Source of the DNA: Falsiruegeria mediterranea M17 | GTDB taxonomy: Bacteria > Pseudomonadota > Alphaproteobacteria > Rhodobacterales > Rhodobacteraceae | Direction: 5' to 3' | NCBI RefSeq assembly: GCF_900302455.1 | Contig: NZ_ONZG01000001.1 | Coordinates: 496,001 to 560,000, forward strand | Length of the DNA: 64,000 nucleotides | Part shown: piece by piece, positions 42,950 through 51,464 of the stretch | Position numbering within the stretch: the stretch's first letter is position 1 | How the letters are laid out: every line of letters begins with the position of its first letter | The notes under the pieces: generated by a model | What the model saw: only the letters and a program-made list of their open reading frames with translations | Databases searched by the model: none | What the model was told of the DNA's origin: nothing | Translations under genes and position numbers: made by a program

Positions 42950-44383
42950 TCAGCTGTTTCGCCACGGTCCAAAGCCAAACATCACATAGTCGCGCTGATA
43001 GATATTGGCGGCTTCCTTTTCCAAGTCGGCATCATAGATGTCATCCAGCGAAAACGGGCTGTCGGGCTGTGCGATATCCGGGGCTTCGGCCTCTTGATGG
43101 CCATAGCGCGCGGCCAGGTTTGGCAGCAGCTCGGTCATTTCATCCTCGCGAAACACATGATCGGGGACAGCAAAATCCGACATTGATGACAACGCCTGTG
43201 CTTGTGAGCACCAACCGCCATCAACCCGGATCGCAGTCTGTCCCGCCAGGTTCATGCGGATAAAGCCCAAGAACGCCTCAAAGGCCGCGCGGTGATCCGA
43301 CCGTGAGTAACGCGCGTCAGGTTCATCCTTTGGGATCGGCAGCTTGTACTGGCGGCGAAGGGTTTCACGTATCTTCTTGTAGCTGCCTGGGCCTGTGCTG
43401 AGAATCTTGCGGCAGAAAACTTGATGCAGTCGTGCCAGCGGGTGACGCAAAACCGTGAACCGGCGATGGCCGAGGTTGTTGCGCATCCATTGTCGCATCT
43501 GTTTCTGGTTCATGCCGGTATTGAGTGAGCTGAGAGGCACGCTGTCCAATCCTGCCATCCACGACATCACTTCATCTTCGGGCCCGCCCCGGATCGGCAG
43601 GTACAACAGCGGCGTGACAACGCCGGCGACATAGCTGGGCACAGCGGGCCCACGGCGGGGTTCAAAGTTTGGCGTGCGGGTCAGGTTGAACCGATCAAGT
43701 CCACCCAGGGCCTCGGTCATCTCGTCAACGTTGACCACCTTCGAGGTCACCGGGCTGGGGTTTTGCCGTTTCAGGCTTTTGTCCAGGCCATCCAGCCGCC
43801 CTTCGACGCCCAACCAGGCGGCCAGGCCGTTCATCACATCGACACTCTGCAGATCTTCGTAGTCGATGTAGAACGGTGTCTGGCCTCTGGCTTGCAGGCT
43901 GTTGAGCAGAAAAACCTGAAAATCCTGTAGCGCCTCGACATGTCGCGAGAATTCCTCGGGGTCGAACCGAACCTGAGCGTCACGTCGTTTCTTGACGTTG
44001 GTCAGCTTCCACTGACCGGTTTCCTGTGCGATTTTCCACGACACATAGCTGTCTAGTGGATTGCGCGTCAGGATGACCTTGGCGCAACGTGGATCGGGCA
44101 AAGCGGCGTCAAGCACCCGCTGATCGTGGTCGTGAAAGAAGCGGAAACCGCCCATCACATCCGGTGTGCTACGAATTGCATTGATCAAACACTCGGGGTC
44201 GCCGTCGCGCATCGCTTGCGAGATATCGAGGATTTCGACTTTGTTCGGGTAACCGATAAAATGCGGGTTGAACGCTTCGCCGAAGCAAGTGACATCCGAC
44301 AATGCGTTCAAGTTGGTTTCCAGAAAGTTGGAGCCTGTCCGCATTTCGGCAAAGATGATGAAATAGTCGAACTTGGATGTCAT
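42950..44383 (-). CDS. Two-domain sulfotransferase
   Basis: A 477-residue protein. The N-terminal half is Stf0-like: FIIFAEMRTGSNFLETNLNA (5'-phosphosulfate loop, about 8-27), GEAFNPHF, and VILTRNPLDSYVSWKIAQ (3'-phosphate motif, about 103-120). The C-terminal half has a second pattern, FTVLRHPLARLHQVFCRKIL (about 314-333) and DYVMFGFGPW at the end, like Golgi-type sulfotransferases. The second domain lacks an obvious 5' loop. It is the last gene of GT2-GT14-sulfotransferase, six bases after GT14, so a glycan is the likely acceptor and PAPS the donor. Confidence 0.85.
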   Translation of the reverse strand: MTSKFDYFIIFAEMRTGSNFLETNLNALSDVTCFGEAFNPHFIGYPNKVEILDISQAMRDGDPECLINAIRSTPDVMGGFRFFHDHDQRVLDAALPDPRCAKVILTRNPLDSYVSWKIAQETGQWKLTNVKKRRDAQVRFDPEEFSRHVEALQDFQVFLLNSLQARGQTPFYIDYEDLQSVDVMNGLAAWLGVEGRLDGLDKSLKRQNPSPVTSKVVNVDEMTEALGGLDRFNLTRTPNFEPRRGPAVPSYVAGVVTPLLYLPIRGGPEDEVMSWMAGLDSVPLSSLNTGMNQKQMRQWMRNNLGHRRFTVLRHPLARLHQVFCRKILSTGPGSYKKIRETLRRQYKLPIPKDEPDARYSRSDHRAAFEAFLGFIRMNLAGQTAIRVDGGWCSQAQALSSMSDFAVPDHVFREDEMTELLPNLAARYGHQEAEAPDIAQPDSPFSLDDIYDADLEKEAANIYQRDYVMFGFGPWRNS

Positions 44384-44389
44384 ACCGCG

Positions 44390-46087
44390 TTATCGCACCA
44401 AATAGGGTTTGCGGTTGGGTTTGCTCATGTTGGCTGGTCCTTGCTCGACGGGGAAGTCGCCCATTAGGTACGGGTGCATCCCCTGGTTTTTCAGGTTTTG
44501 GAGGAACTGACCAAAGCCGGTCAAGTCCACCATTTTGGGCGCCTCGCTCAGGCGCCGGGGGTTTGATGGTCCGATCTCGTCAATGATGGTCTGAATCGGT
44601 TCCATCGGAGCTTCGACAAACTCGGCCATGGTCCAGATTCGCACGCGCGCCTTGGTCCAGACCGAGCGCAAAATATTCAGATGCTCGCTTTCGACTTTTT
44701 GCAACAGCGCCGCCTCTTTGCGCAGATCGGCAAAGTTGCGGTTCGACTTGAACAATGGAACAGCCCAAGACCCGGTGATGACCGAAATCTGGGCGTTTGG
44801 ATCCCGGGCCACCATCCAGTTGATGTCCTGATTGTCGGCGGGACCGAACTGGAAACACTGTCGTTCGCCTCGAGTGTTCCAGATCAGGCTGGTCAAAAAG
44901 CGGTTGGCGTCGTAGTCGCGTAGTTCTGCATTGTCGCAGAGGGCACCATTAATGAGGCTCTGTCCGCCGGCAAGCTCGGCCCGATCAGGCCCAAACAGGT
45001 GGCCATGCACGCGGGCTCCGGTGGCTTTTGTCAGCCAGGGTTCGAAATTCTCAAACAGCTCGGTAAAGCCCTGGAACATCGAATATGGGCTCGAGGTCAG
45101 ACCGTTTTCGTTGCCGTGGCGGGGAAAGCGGCTTTGCATGTACAGACCATCCCGGCCGCGTGTCCGACGCTCAACCGCCTTGGCGAATATGCGGTCGATC
45201 TTGCCGGGGTTTGGTTCTGTCTTTTTCATCGCGCCCGCTTGATCGGTCAGGAATGCCTGATACAGCCTGTCGGCCCGTGGCCAGATCTTGCGCGCGACAA
45301 AGCAATCGGATCGCCGCAGCAGTTGTAGATGATCGTCATAGAAGATGTGGGGCTTGCCCTGAAAGTCGAACTTTGACAGCGTCAGCGACCGGCTTTCGAT
45401 GTTGCTGGAATAAAGCCGCGAGAGCGTCTGGTAATAGCTTTCGTCCGGAATCCAGACGCGCCGGAAATAGCGGTCATAAGCGTCACGCTCGGGATCTTCG
45501 AGAATGGCGGACAGGGTCTGGCGCGTCAGGCACCACCATTGGCTGCCCATGTGCGGCACCAGCCCGGATGGAATCTTGCGTTTGAAACGCAGCAGGCGTT
45601 GCAGCGCCACGTAGCGGTCGAACAGGATGCGGTGTTTTTTCCACGAGAACGGGAACCGCAGAGTAAAACGTTCGTGGTCCAATCCGCCAACCGTCCAGGG
45701 GACATCTGACGTGGTCGCACTTTCGATGAAATCGGTTCTGGGGCGCGCGGCAAGATAGTCGATCAGCTCCTGCACCGGGCGCAACGGCAGACAAGAGCCC
45801 GAAGCCAGATAGACATGACGTACGTCGGGAAATTCGCTTAGCATCAACTCGGACGCGGCCTGAGACGCTGCAACAATTCCCCAGGTGCCCCATTCGCAGC
45901 GGTGGCGCTGCGAAAACAGGATCAGCGGATTGTCGGAACAGGCGGCGACGAAATCCTTATAGGTCTTGCGCGATACATTCTTGTCCACATGCAGCACGAC
46001 CGGACAACCCGAGGCGGTCCAATGCCGTGCCACCTGCTCGGCCCGGTCCAGTGCGGTGTGGACCAGCATGACAACCCCAACCGTCAT
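44390..46087 (-). CDS. Family GT14 glycosyltransferase (core-2/I-branching type) with extra C-terminal domain
   Basis: A 565-residue glycosyltransferase. The N-terminal part (1 to about 270) fits the beta-1,6-GlcNAc transferase family: VVLHVDKNVSRKTYKDFVAA, HVYLASGSCLPLRPVQELID (about 93-112), GSQWWCLTRQTLSAI, WIPDESYYQTL. The remaining half is an extension I associate with the DUF5927 domain seen in Rhodobacteraceae GT14 proteins. It probably acts on a surface polysaccharide. Start ATG at 46087 overlaps the GT2 stop by four bases. Confidence 0.85.
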   Translation of the reverse strand: MTVGVVMLVHTALDRAEQVARHWTASGCPVVLHVDKNVSRKTYKDFVAACSDNPLILFSQRHRCEWGTWGIVAASQAASELMLSEFPDVRHVYLASGSCLPLRPVQELIDYLAARPRTDFIESATTSDVPWTVGGLDHERFTLRFPFSWKKHRILFDRYVALQRLLRFKRKIPSGLVPHMGSQWWCLTRQTLSAILEDPERDAYDRYFRRVWIPDESYYQTLSRLYSSNIESRSLTLSKFDFQGKPHIFYDDHLQLLRRSDCFVARKIWPRADRLYQAFLTDQAGAMKKTEPNPGKIDRIFAKAVERRTRGRDGLYMQSRFPRHGNENGLTSSPYSMFQGFTELFENFEPWLTKATGARVHGHLFGPDRAELAGGQSLINGALCDNAELRDYDANRFLTSLIWNTRGERQCFQFGPADNQDINWMVARDPNAQISVITGSWAVPLFKSNRNFADLRKEAALLQKVESEHLNILRSVWTKARVRIWTMAEFVEAPMEPIQTIIDEIGPSNPRRLSEAPKMVDLTGFGQFLQNLKNQGMHPYLMGDFPVEQGPANMSKPNRKPYLVR

Positions 46088-47094
46088 GCCCAGTTCCCCT
46101 TGGACATCAAACCCAAAATCTCAAGCTGGCGCCAGTTGATGTATTTCTCTGACCACTTGCACCAGAGTTCAGGCTGCGCGCTCAGCTTGTCGGCGTAGGC
46201 CCTGTATTCGGCGGAACCGGCATAGTGCTGCTTGCGGGTCAACTCCTCTTCTGCCTTGGCGGTAAGGGTGTCGAGGAATTTTGTGTGCATCAGGGCGCCG
46301 CTGGCCTTTTCGCCCCCCCATTCATCATAGACCTGGTTCAATCCGCGCGGCAGCAAGGTATGGGTCGAGCTGACATAGGCGTAGCGGCGGTTCCATTTGA
46401 CCAGCGGGATCTTGTTAAGTGCCGGCGACTTCTTGGGCGTGTCGGCAAAGAACGCTCGGGCTCGAGGGCCACCTTGAATCCAAAGGTTGCCATAAAGGGG
46501 GTTCTTTTTGATCGTGTAGTTGCCGCTGTCGAACCAATTGGCGATTTCAAGCGGGTTTTGCCCCTCTTGATACGGGATGTCTGTCAGCTTGCCCTTTGGG
46601 TAGACGTCCACGAGCATGGCGCTGAAGCTGCGGATCAGCGAGTTGTCGAGCCAATCGGTCAGCGCCTGAATGGGACGTGTGTCACAGAAAGGGTAGACAA
46701 AGAATTCATCCGGGTCGACGGTCAGTGTCCAGTGATTGTGCGCATAGGTTCGCGCCAGCCAGTTCATCCAGTCGACACCAAAGGTTGCACGCCTGTAGCT
46801 GGATTGGGTGTGCCAGACCGAAATGTCATGCTGACCCTTCAGGTATTCCAGCGCGCCGTCAGTGCTGTCATTGTCCACGAACAGGAAATGGTTGACGCCC
46901 AATTCGCGGTAATACTGCAGGAAATAGGGAAGTCGAATCTTTTCATTTCGGAAGGTGCTGATCAGCAAAACGTCGTTTGGACGGATTGCGCCAGTGTTAT
47001 CCTGAACGGCCTTGAGCTCGCTCGATTTCCGCAGGCAGCGCAAAAGGCGGCGCCGGCGCCGCACTCTCATTCGATAAGAATCCCACAGGCTCAC
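46084..47094 (-). CDS. Family GT2 glycosyltransferase, paralogue A
   Basis: A 336-residue glycosyltransferase of the Glyco_tranf_2_4 type. After a basic N-terminus (VRRRRRLLRCLRK) it has RNEKIRLPYFLQYYRELGV (about 51-69), FLFVDNDSTDGALEYLKG, and VDPDEFFVYP, an acidic metal-binding patch. It is a close paralogue of the product of 47285. It starts with GTG at 47094 (weak ribosome site) and is first in the GT2-GT14-sulfotransferase group; an AT-rich 190-base gap lies upstream. Confidence 0.87.
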   Translation of the reverse strand: MSLWDSYRMRVRRRRRLLRCLRKSSELKAVQDNTGAIRPNDVLLISTFRNEKIRLPYFLQYYRELGVNHFLFVDNDSTDGALEYLKGQHDISVWHTQSSYRRATFGVDWMNWLARTYAHNHWTLTVDPDEFFVYPFCDTRPIQALTDWLDNSLIRSFSAMLVDVYPKGKLTDIPYQEGQNPLEIANWFDSGNYTIKKNPLYGNLWIQGGPRARAFFADTPKKSPALNKIPLVKWNRRYAYVSSTHTLLPRGLNQVYDEWGGEKASGALMHTKFLDTLTAKAEEELTRKQHYAGSAEYRAYADKLSAQPELWCKWSEKYINWRQLEILGLMSKGNWA

Positions 47095-47284
47095 GTGTCA
47101 ACCAATCCATTCAATGACGCGAGCATGACCCGGATAGAGCGAAACCTACGCATCTAGAATACCGAGCCAACTATAGTCATATGTCATCAATTCCTTCTAT
47201 GAATCAATGAATTTAGAAACAGTTACACGGGGAAAAGCAATCCTTGTCGCTCAGATGCGACGGTGTGGCTTTGGCTCGTGGATT
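47095..47284. other. AT-rich 190-base intergenic region in the glycan locus
   Basis: Between the GT2 paralogue B stop and the GT2 paralogue A start. The stretch around 47160-47225 is notably AT-rich against the surrounding genes and probably holds the promoter of the GT2A-GT14-sulfotransferase group. I see no ORF, tRNA or clear terminator in it. Confidence 0.4.
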
Positions 47285-48325
47285 TTACCACCCACCAGAG
47301 TTCATCAACCCAAGTTCCTCAAGGTGTCGCCAGTTGCGGTAATGGGTTGATGTTTCGGTCCAGATCTGTGGCGCGGCGGTGATGCTGTCGTAATAGTTGT
47401 CAAAGTCTTGCGGCGTGTGAAAGTGCTGCGCGCGCTCTTTTTCGATTGCCGATTTGGAAACAATCTCGGGCAGGAACTTGGTGTGCAACAACACGCCCGA
47501 AGCACGGTTGTCTCCTGGACCATCATAGGCCCGGTTCAGCGTCGGCGGCAGGATCGAATGGCAGGAATTCACATAAGCATAGCTACGGTGCCACTTGACC
47601 AGGGGGATCTTGTTCAGGGTGGGGGACCGTCGCGGCTCGTCGGCAAAGAATACCCGCTCGCGCATGCCGCCTTGGGTCCACAGATTGCCAAGGGGCAATT
47701 GCCGTTGCGAGCGATAGGGACCTGCGTCGAACCAGTCGATCGCTTGGGTTGGATCTGTGCCGGGAGTATAGCTGACTGCGTTCAAGGGGCCCTTGGGATA
47801 GAGGTCCAGCATCAAGGCGCCGAACGCCGTAGAGCCTTGGGAATCCAACCAGGCCGTCAGGTCGGGCAGGGGACGCGTGTCATGGTGGGCGTAAACCAGC
47901 AATTCGTCCGCATCGACCATCAAGGTCCAATGGCCATGGGCATATCTGCGCTGCAGCCATGTCATCCAGTTCAGGCCAAATCGTGAAGCGCGGTAACTGT
48001 CGCTGGTCTGCCACAGCGACACGTCCGACTGTTTGGCGAGCATGGTGTCGGTGCCATCGGTGCTGTCGTTGTCGATCACCAGGAAATGCCCGATACCCAG
48101 ATCCCGGTAGTAGTGCAAAAAGTAGGGTAGGCGGTTCATTTCATTTCTGACCGTCATCACGATCAGAATGTCACCCGGTTTGATCTCACTTGTGCGATCC
48201 GCAACGGACCTCAGCCGATGGCGACTGCGAAATGACTTCCACAACAGGTGCCGCCGTTTCCAACGCAGACGATAGGCCTCAGCCCATGTCAGTTTGCGCG
48301 TATCTGCGGTGGAAGTGATTGTCAT
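47285..48325 (-). CDS. Family GT2 glycosyltransferase, paralogue B
   Basis: From ATG 48325 (AAAGGCGCAG upstream) the protein is 346 residues and begins MTITSTADTRKLTWAEAYRL. The core RNEMNRLPYFLHYYRDLGIG and FLVIDNDSTDGTDTMLAK, then VDADELLVYAHHDTRPLPDL, mirror paralogue A line for line, including the late NKIPLVKWHRSYAYVNSCHS. The ORF extending to 48436 overlaps kdsB and is not used. It starts eight bases after kdsB on the same strand, so it is likely the third gene of cysQ-kdsB-GT2B. Confidence 0.88.
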   Translation of the reverse strand: MTITSTADTRKLTWAEAYRLRWKRRHLLWKSFRSRHRLRSVADRTSEIKPGDILIVMTVRNEMNRLPYFLHYYRDLGIGHFLVIDNDSTDGTDTMLAKQSDVSLWQTSDSYRASRFGLNWMTWLQRRYAHGHWTLMVDADELLVYAHHDTRPLPDLTAWLDSQGSTAFGALMLDLYPKGPLNAVSYTPGTDPTQAIDWFDAGPYRSQRQLPLGNLWTQGGMRERVFFADEPRRSPTLNKIPLVKWHRSYAYVNSCHSILPPTLNRAYDGPGDNRASGVLLHTKFLPEIVSKSAIEKERAQHFHTPQDFDNYYDSITAAPQIWTETSTHYRNWRHLEELGLMNSGGW

Positions 48326-48333
48326 CTGCGCCT

Positions 48334-49134
48334 TTAGTCCAAACCCATGGCGGCCATCATCTCTTCGAGCTTTGGTACGTCTGAAGGGTTGTTGAGTTCC
48401 CAGAACTGGCGCCCACGCGCTTCGACCTCGACGCACAGAACCTTGTGGTTGTTTTCCATGAACCGCAGTTGTTCCAGCCCCTCAAGGGTCTCAAGCGGGC
48501 CAGTGTTCCAGGTGGGATAGGCCGCAAGGGCATCCTTGCGATAGGCATAGACGCCGACATGGTGGAATACAGGTGTCGGATCGGATGCGCCAAAGGTTTC
48601 GGCGGTAAACGGCACCACCTCTTTCGAGAAATACATGGCGCTGTTGTCGCGGGCAAAGACGGCCGTTGTGCCGCCCACGCGGCCATGTTTGCGGTCGTTG
48701 AGCAAGCTGTTGAGTGCATCGCCATCGCACCGCAGTACCGGGGTGGCGATCCCTGCATCCGGCGCGTTTCGCAGACCCGCGACCAGATCTTCGATGAACC
48801 AATGTGGGGTCAGGGGGGCGTCGCCTTGCAGGTTTACCACGATGTCGAACCCCCCGCCGAGAACCTCATGCGCTTCGGCGCAGCGTTCGGTCCCGTTGGC
48901 GCAGGTTTCCGAAGTCATCACCACCTCGGCTCCAAAGGCTTCGGAAGCGTCACGAATGCGGTCGTCGTCAGTGGCGACAACAACCCGGTCGACGCCCTGA
49001 ACCGCCATCGCGGCGCGCCAGGACCGTTCGATCAGGGATTGGCTGTTGCCCGAGGCGCCAGTCAGGGGCACCAACGGCTTGCCGGGATAACGGGTGGACG
49101 CATAGCGGGCGGGGATGGCGATCAGGACGGACAT
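48334..49134 (-). CDS. kdsB: 3-deoxy-manno-octulosonate cytidylyltransferase (CMP-Kdo synthetase)
   Basis: Activates Kdo with CTP for lipopolysaccharide core or capsule. The 266 residues include IAIPARYASTRYPGKPLVPL (about 5-24), VVATDDDRIRDASEAFGAEV, CANGTERCAEA, VNLQGDAPLTPHWFIEDLV, and YFSKEVVPF. The classic NLQGDEP is NLQGDAP here. A single conserved gene of this type is usual. It is coupled to cysQ (its ATG at 49134 shares a base with the cysQ stop) and to GT2B. Confidence 0.93.
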   Translation of the reverse strand: MSVLIAIPARYASTRYPGKPLVPLTGASGNSQSLIERSWRAAMAVQGVDRVVVATDDDRIRDASEAFGAEVVMTSETCANGTERCAEAHEVLGGGFDIVVNLQGDAPLTPHWFIEDLVAGLRNAPDAGIATPVLRCDGDALNSLLNDRKHGRVGGTTAVFARDNSAMYFSKEVVPFTAETFGASDPTPVFHHVGVYAYRKDALAAYPTWNTGPLETLEGLEQLRFMENNHKVLCVEVEARGRQFWELNNPSDVPKLEEMMAAMGLD

Positions 49135-49931
49135 CAGGCCTCCTTCAGCTCAACATCTGGCGCATAGGCAATGAAGAACGGATTGGCATAGCCATCCTTG
49201 CCGTATTGCAGCGGGGTGTGGTCATCAAAGCGGACGACTTTGCCGCCAGCTCCGGCCAGAACCGCGTGGCCTGCTGCGGTGTCCCATTCCATCGTGCGAC
49301 CCACGCGGGGGTAGATGTCGGCCTCGCCGGTGGCGACCAGGCAGAACTTCAGCGACGAACCCGCACTCTTGCTGTCTTTGACACTGTATTTGTTGATGTA
49401 ATCGTCTGTCGCCTGATCGCGGTGTGATTTTGAGGCGACGACCAGAAGCGCATCATTGTTTGCTTTGGATACAGAAATTGGCTGCACCGCACCCATGGCG
49501 TCTTTGTCCAACGATCCGGTTTCCTCGACTGATTGACCGTCGGCCAGAGTGAAGAACATGCGTCCTTTTGCCGGGGCATAGACGACACCGCGTGTTGGCG
49601 TGCCGTTTTCGACAAGCGCGATGTTGACTGTGAAATCGCCGCGGCGGTGGATGAACTCCTTGGTGCCATCCAGTGGGTCGACGATCAGAAAGGTGTCGCC
49701 TTTGGTCGAATGCGATGCGGCCTGCTCTTCGGTTACCAGCAACACATCCGGGAAAGCAGCGCGCAGCCCGGCCGAGATCAGGGCGTCTGCCGCTTCGTCC
49801 GCTTCGGTCACCGGGCTGTCATCGGATTTGACCTTCACGTCGAAATCATCCGAGTTATAAATCTCCATGATCTTGTCGCCCGCCTCGAGCGCCAGCCTGC
49901 GGATCACGGGAATAAGGTTGTCGTAGGTCAC
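49134..49931 (-). CDS. cysQ: 3'(2'),5'-bisphosphate nucleotidase CysQ
   Basis: Removes the 3'-phosphate from PAP, the by-product of sulfotransferases and PAPS reductase. From GTG at 49931 (GGAG eight bases upstream) it has 265 residues: VKVKSDDSPVTEADEAADAL (about 33-52), TKGDTFLIVDPLDGTKEFIH (metal site, about 77-96), FTVNIALVENG, and EWDTAAGHAVLAGAGG (second metal site, about 213-228). The neighbour sulfotransferase genes make PAP removal a sensible role. It is divergent from the ABC-2 permease, with 121 bases between. Confidence 0.93.
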   Translation of the reverse strand: MTYDNLIPVIRRLALEAGDKIMEIYNSDDFDVKVKSDDSPVTEADEAADALISAGLRAAFPDVLLVTEEQAASHSTKGDTFLIVDPLDGTKEFIHRRGDFTVNIALVENGTPTRGVVYAPAKGRMFFTLADGQSVEETGSLDKDAMGAVQPISVSKANNDALLVVASKSHRDQATDDYINKYSVKDSKSAGSSLKFCLVATGEADIYPRVGRTMEWDTAAGHAVLAGAGGKVVRFDDHTPLQYGKDGYANPFFIAYAPDVELKEA

Positions 49932-50052
49932 AAAAATGCTCCGATTTTGTGTTTTGTTGCTTATTGGGCCTGCTGTTCTTATGCTTTGCAGGCAACGGAA
50001 CAGCAAGAATTCCGTGCCAAATTGTTGAGCAGCGACATAGGAAACAGTTCTA

Positions 50053-50874
50053 GTGTTTGGATACCGACAGCACAAATCCCTGCTAAGTGGCGCGTTCACC
50101 ATGGCAGAGATCATCTTTCACGCGGTGGTTCGATCCATTCGATCGGGTCACAACAATGCCTTCATCGCGCTCGGCAAGAACATGATGCAGGTCGTTGTGT
50201 TTGTTCTGATCTTTTACATGATGTTTTCGTTGCTGGGCCTGCGCGGTACGGCGATCCGGGGTGATTTCCTGCTGTACATCATGTCTGGCGTGTTTCTGTT
50301 CATGGTGCATATCAAGTCGGTTGGGGCGATCATGGGGGCGGAAGGTCCCAACAGTCCCATGATGAAACATGCGCCGATGAATACGATCATTTCGCTGCTG
50401 GCGTCGGCAATTGGCGCGCTTTACACGCAGTTGCTGACCCTGTTCATCATACTCTTCGGGTATCATGTTGCCTTTAAACCGGTCTACATCGACAATCCCG
50501 GGGGCGCTTTTGCTATGCTTATGCTCTCGTGGTTCACGGGTTGTGCCGTTGGGCTCGTCTTTTTTTCGATGAAGCCCTGGTTGCCCACGATCGTCGGTAT
50601 CCTGAGCACGGTCTATCAGCGCGCGAACATGATCGCCTCGGGTAAGATGTTTGTGGCAAACTCACTGCCGCCCTTCATGCTGCAGATGTTTGACTGGAAC
50701 CCTCTGTTTCACTGCATTGATCAGTGTCGTGGCTTTGTGTTCCGCAACTACTATCCACGCAATTCCAATTGGGAGTATGCTTTTTGGGTTGGTGTTACGC
50801 TGATCATGGTTGGTTTGATGCTAGAATTCTACACACGTCGCCAAGTATCAAACAGCTGGTACGCCCGCCGATGA
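50053..50874 (+). CDS. Capsule-type ABC-2 transporter permease without its ATPase
   Basis: A 273-residue permease of the polysaccharide/polyol export family (KpsM/RfbA-like). It has six hydrophobic segments with VVVFVLIFYMMFSLLGLRG, GVFLFMVHIKSVGA, FVANSLPPFMLQMFDWNPLF and a C-terminal NYYPRNSNWEYAF. Start GTG at 50053 gives MFGYRQHKSLLSG. The usual ATP-binding partner (KpsT-like) is not encoded in the window, so it must be elsewhere. The gene is divergent from cysQ and followed by a coupled SH3 gene. Confidence 0.83.
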   Translation: MFGYRQHKSLLSGAFTMAEIIFHAVVRSIRSGHNNAFIALGKNMMQVVVFVLIFYMMFSLLGLRGTAIRGDFLLYIMSGVFLFMVHIKSVGAIMGAEGPNSPMMKHAPMNTIISLLASAIGALYTQLLTLFIILFGYHVAFKPVYIDNPGGAFAMLMLSWFTGCAVGLVFFSMKPWLPTIVGILSTVYQRANMIASGKMFVANSLPPFMLQMFDWNPLFHCIDQCRGFVFRNYYPRNSNWEYAFWVGVTLIMVGLMLEFYTRRQVSNSWYARR

Positions 50875-51464
50875 TGCGGTTTTGGGTCATTCTGTTGGCC
50901 CTTTGGCCGGGCGCTATTTGGGCTGTTACCCTGCCGCAGTTGCACGACGTGACCGGAGTTGCGTCAGATGATGTTCTGAATGTGCGCCAAGAGGCGGGCG
51001 CGTCTTCGGACAAGGTTGCCGAACTGGCCCATGATGCGACCAATGTCGAAGTTGTAGATCGTTCGCCCGACGGGAAATGGGGCCTTGTGAATTCGGGTGA
51101 GGTATCGGGGTGGGTCTCGTTGCGATATCTTGCGCCGCATGCCGAAAACCCGGATGTCCCCATTGGCCGCACGCTGTCGTGTTCCGGGACCGAGCCATTC
51201 TGGTCACTTGAGATCGAGCAGGGGCATCAGGCTCGGTTCGACGGGCTGGGTCTGCAAGCGGTGAGCATGACGGCCGATATACTGCAGCAGGCGCGGGGGC
51301 GTACCGACCGGTTCTCTCTGACGGTCGGGTTGTCGGGCGTTGCAATGGTACGGGCGCAACAGTGTTCGGATGGGATGTCGGATCGCGCCTATGGGCTGGA
51401 CGTCGACTATTTGCATCAGGACGGTGTGCTTTATTCAGGCTGTTGCAACTTGGTCGCTCATTAG
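50871..51464 (+). CDS. Secreted protein with SH3-like domain
   Basis: A 197-residue protein with a signal peptide (FWVILLALWPGAIWAVTLP, about 4-22) and a bacterial SH3-like segment, DDVLNVRQEAGASSDKVAEL and WGLVNSGEVSGWVSLRYLAP. The C-terminal part has GRTLSCSGTEPFWSLEIEQG, reminiscent of the DUF of unknown function found with COG3650 proteins. SH3-like domains of this type bind cell-wall peptides. ATG at 50871 overlaps the permease stop (ATGA), so the pair is an operon; its role in export is not known. Confidence 0.82.
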   Translation: MMRFWVILLALWPGAIWAVTLPQLHDVTGVASDDVLNVRQEAGASSDKVAELAHDATNVEVVDRSPDGKWGLVNSGEVSGWVSLRYLAPHAENPDVPIGRTLSCSGTEPFWSLEIEQGHQARFDGLGLQAVSMTADILQQARGRTDRFSLTVGLSGVAMVRAQQCSDGMSDRAYGLDVDYLHQDGVLYSGCCNLVAH

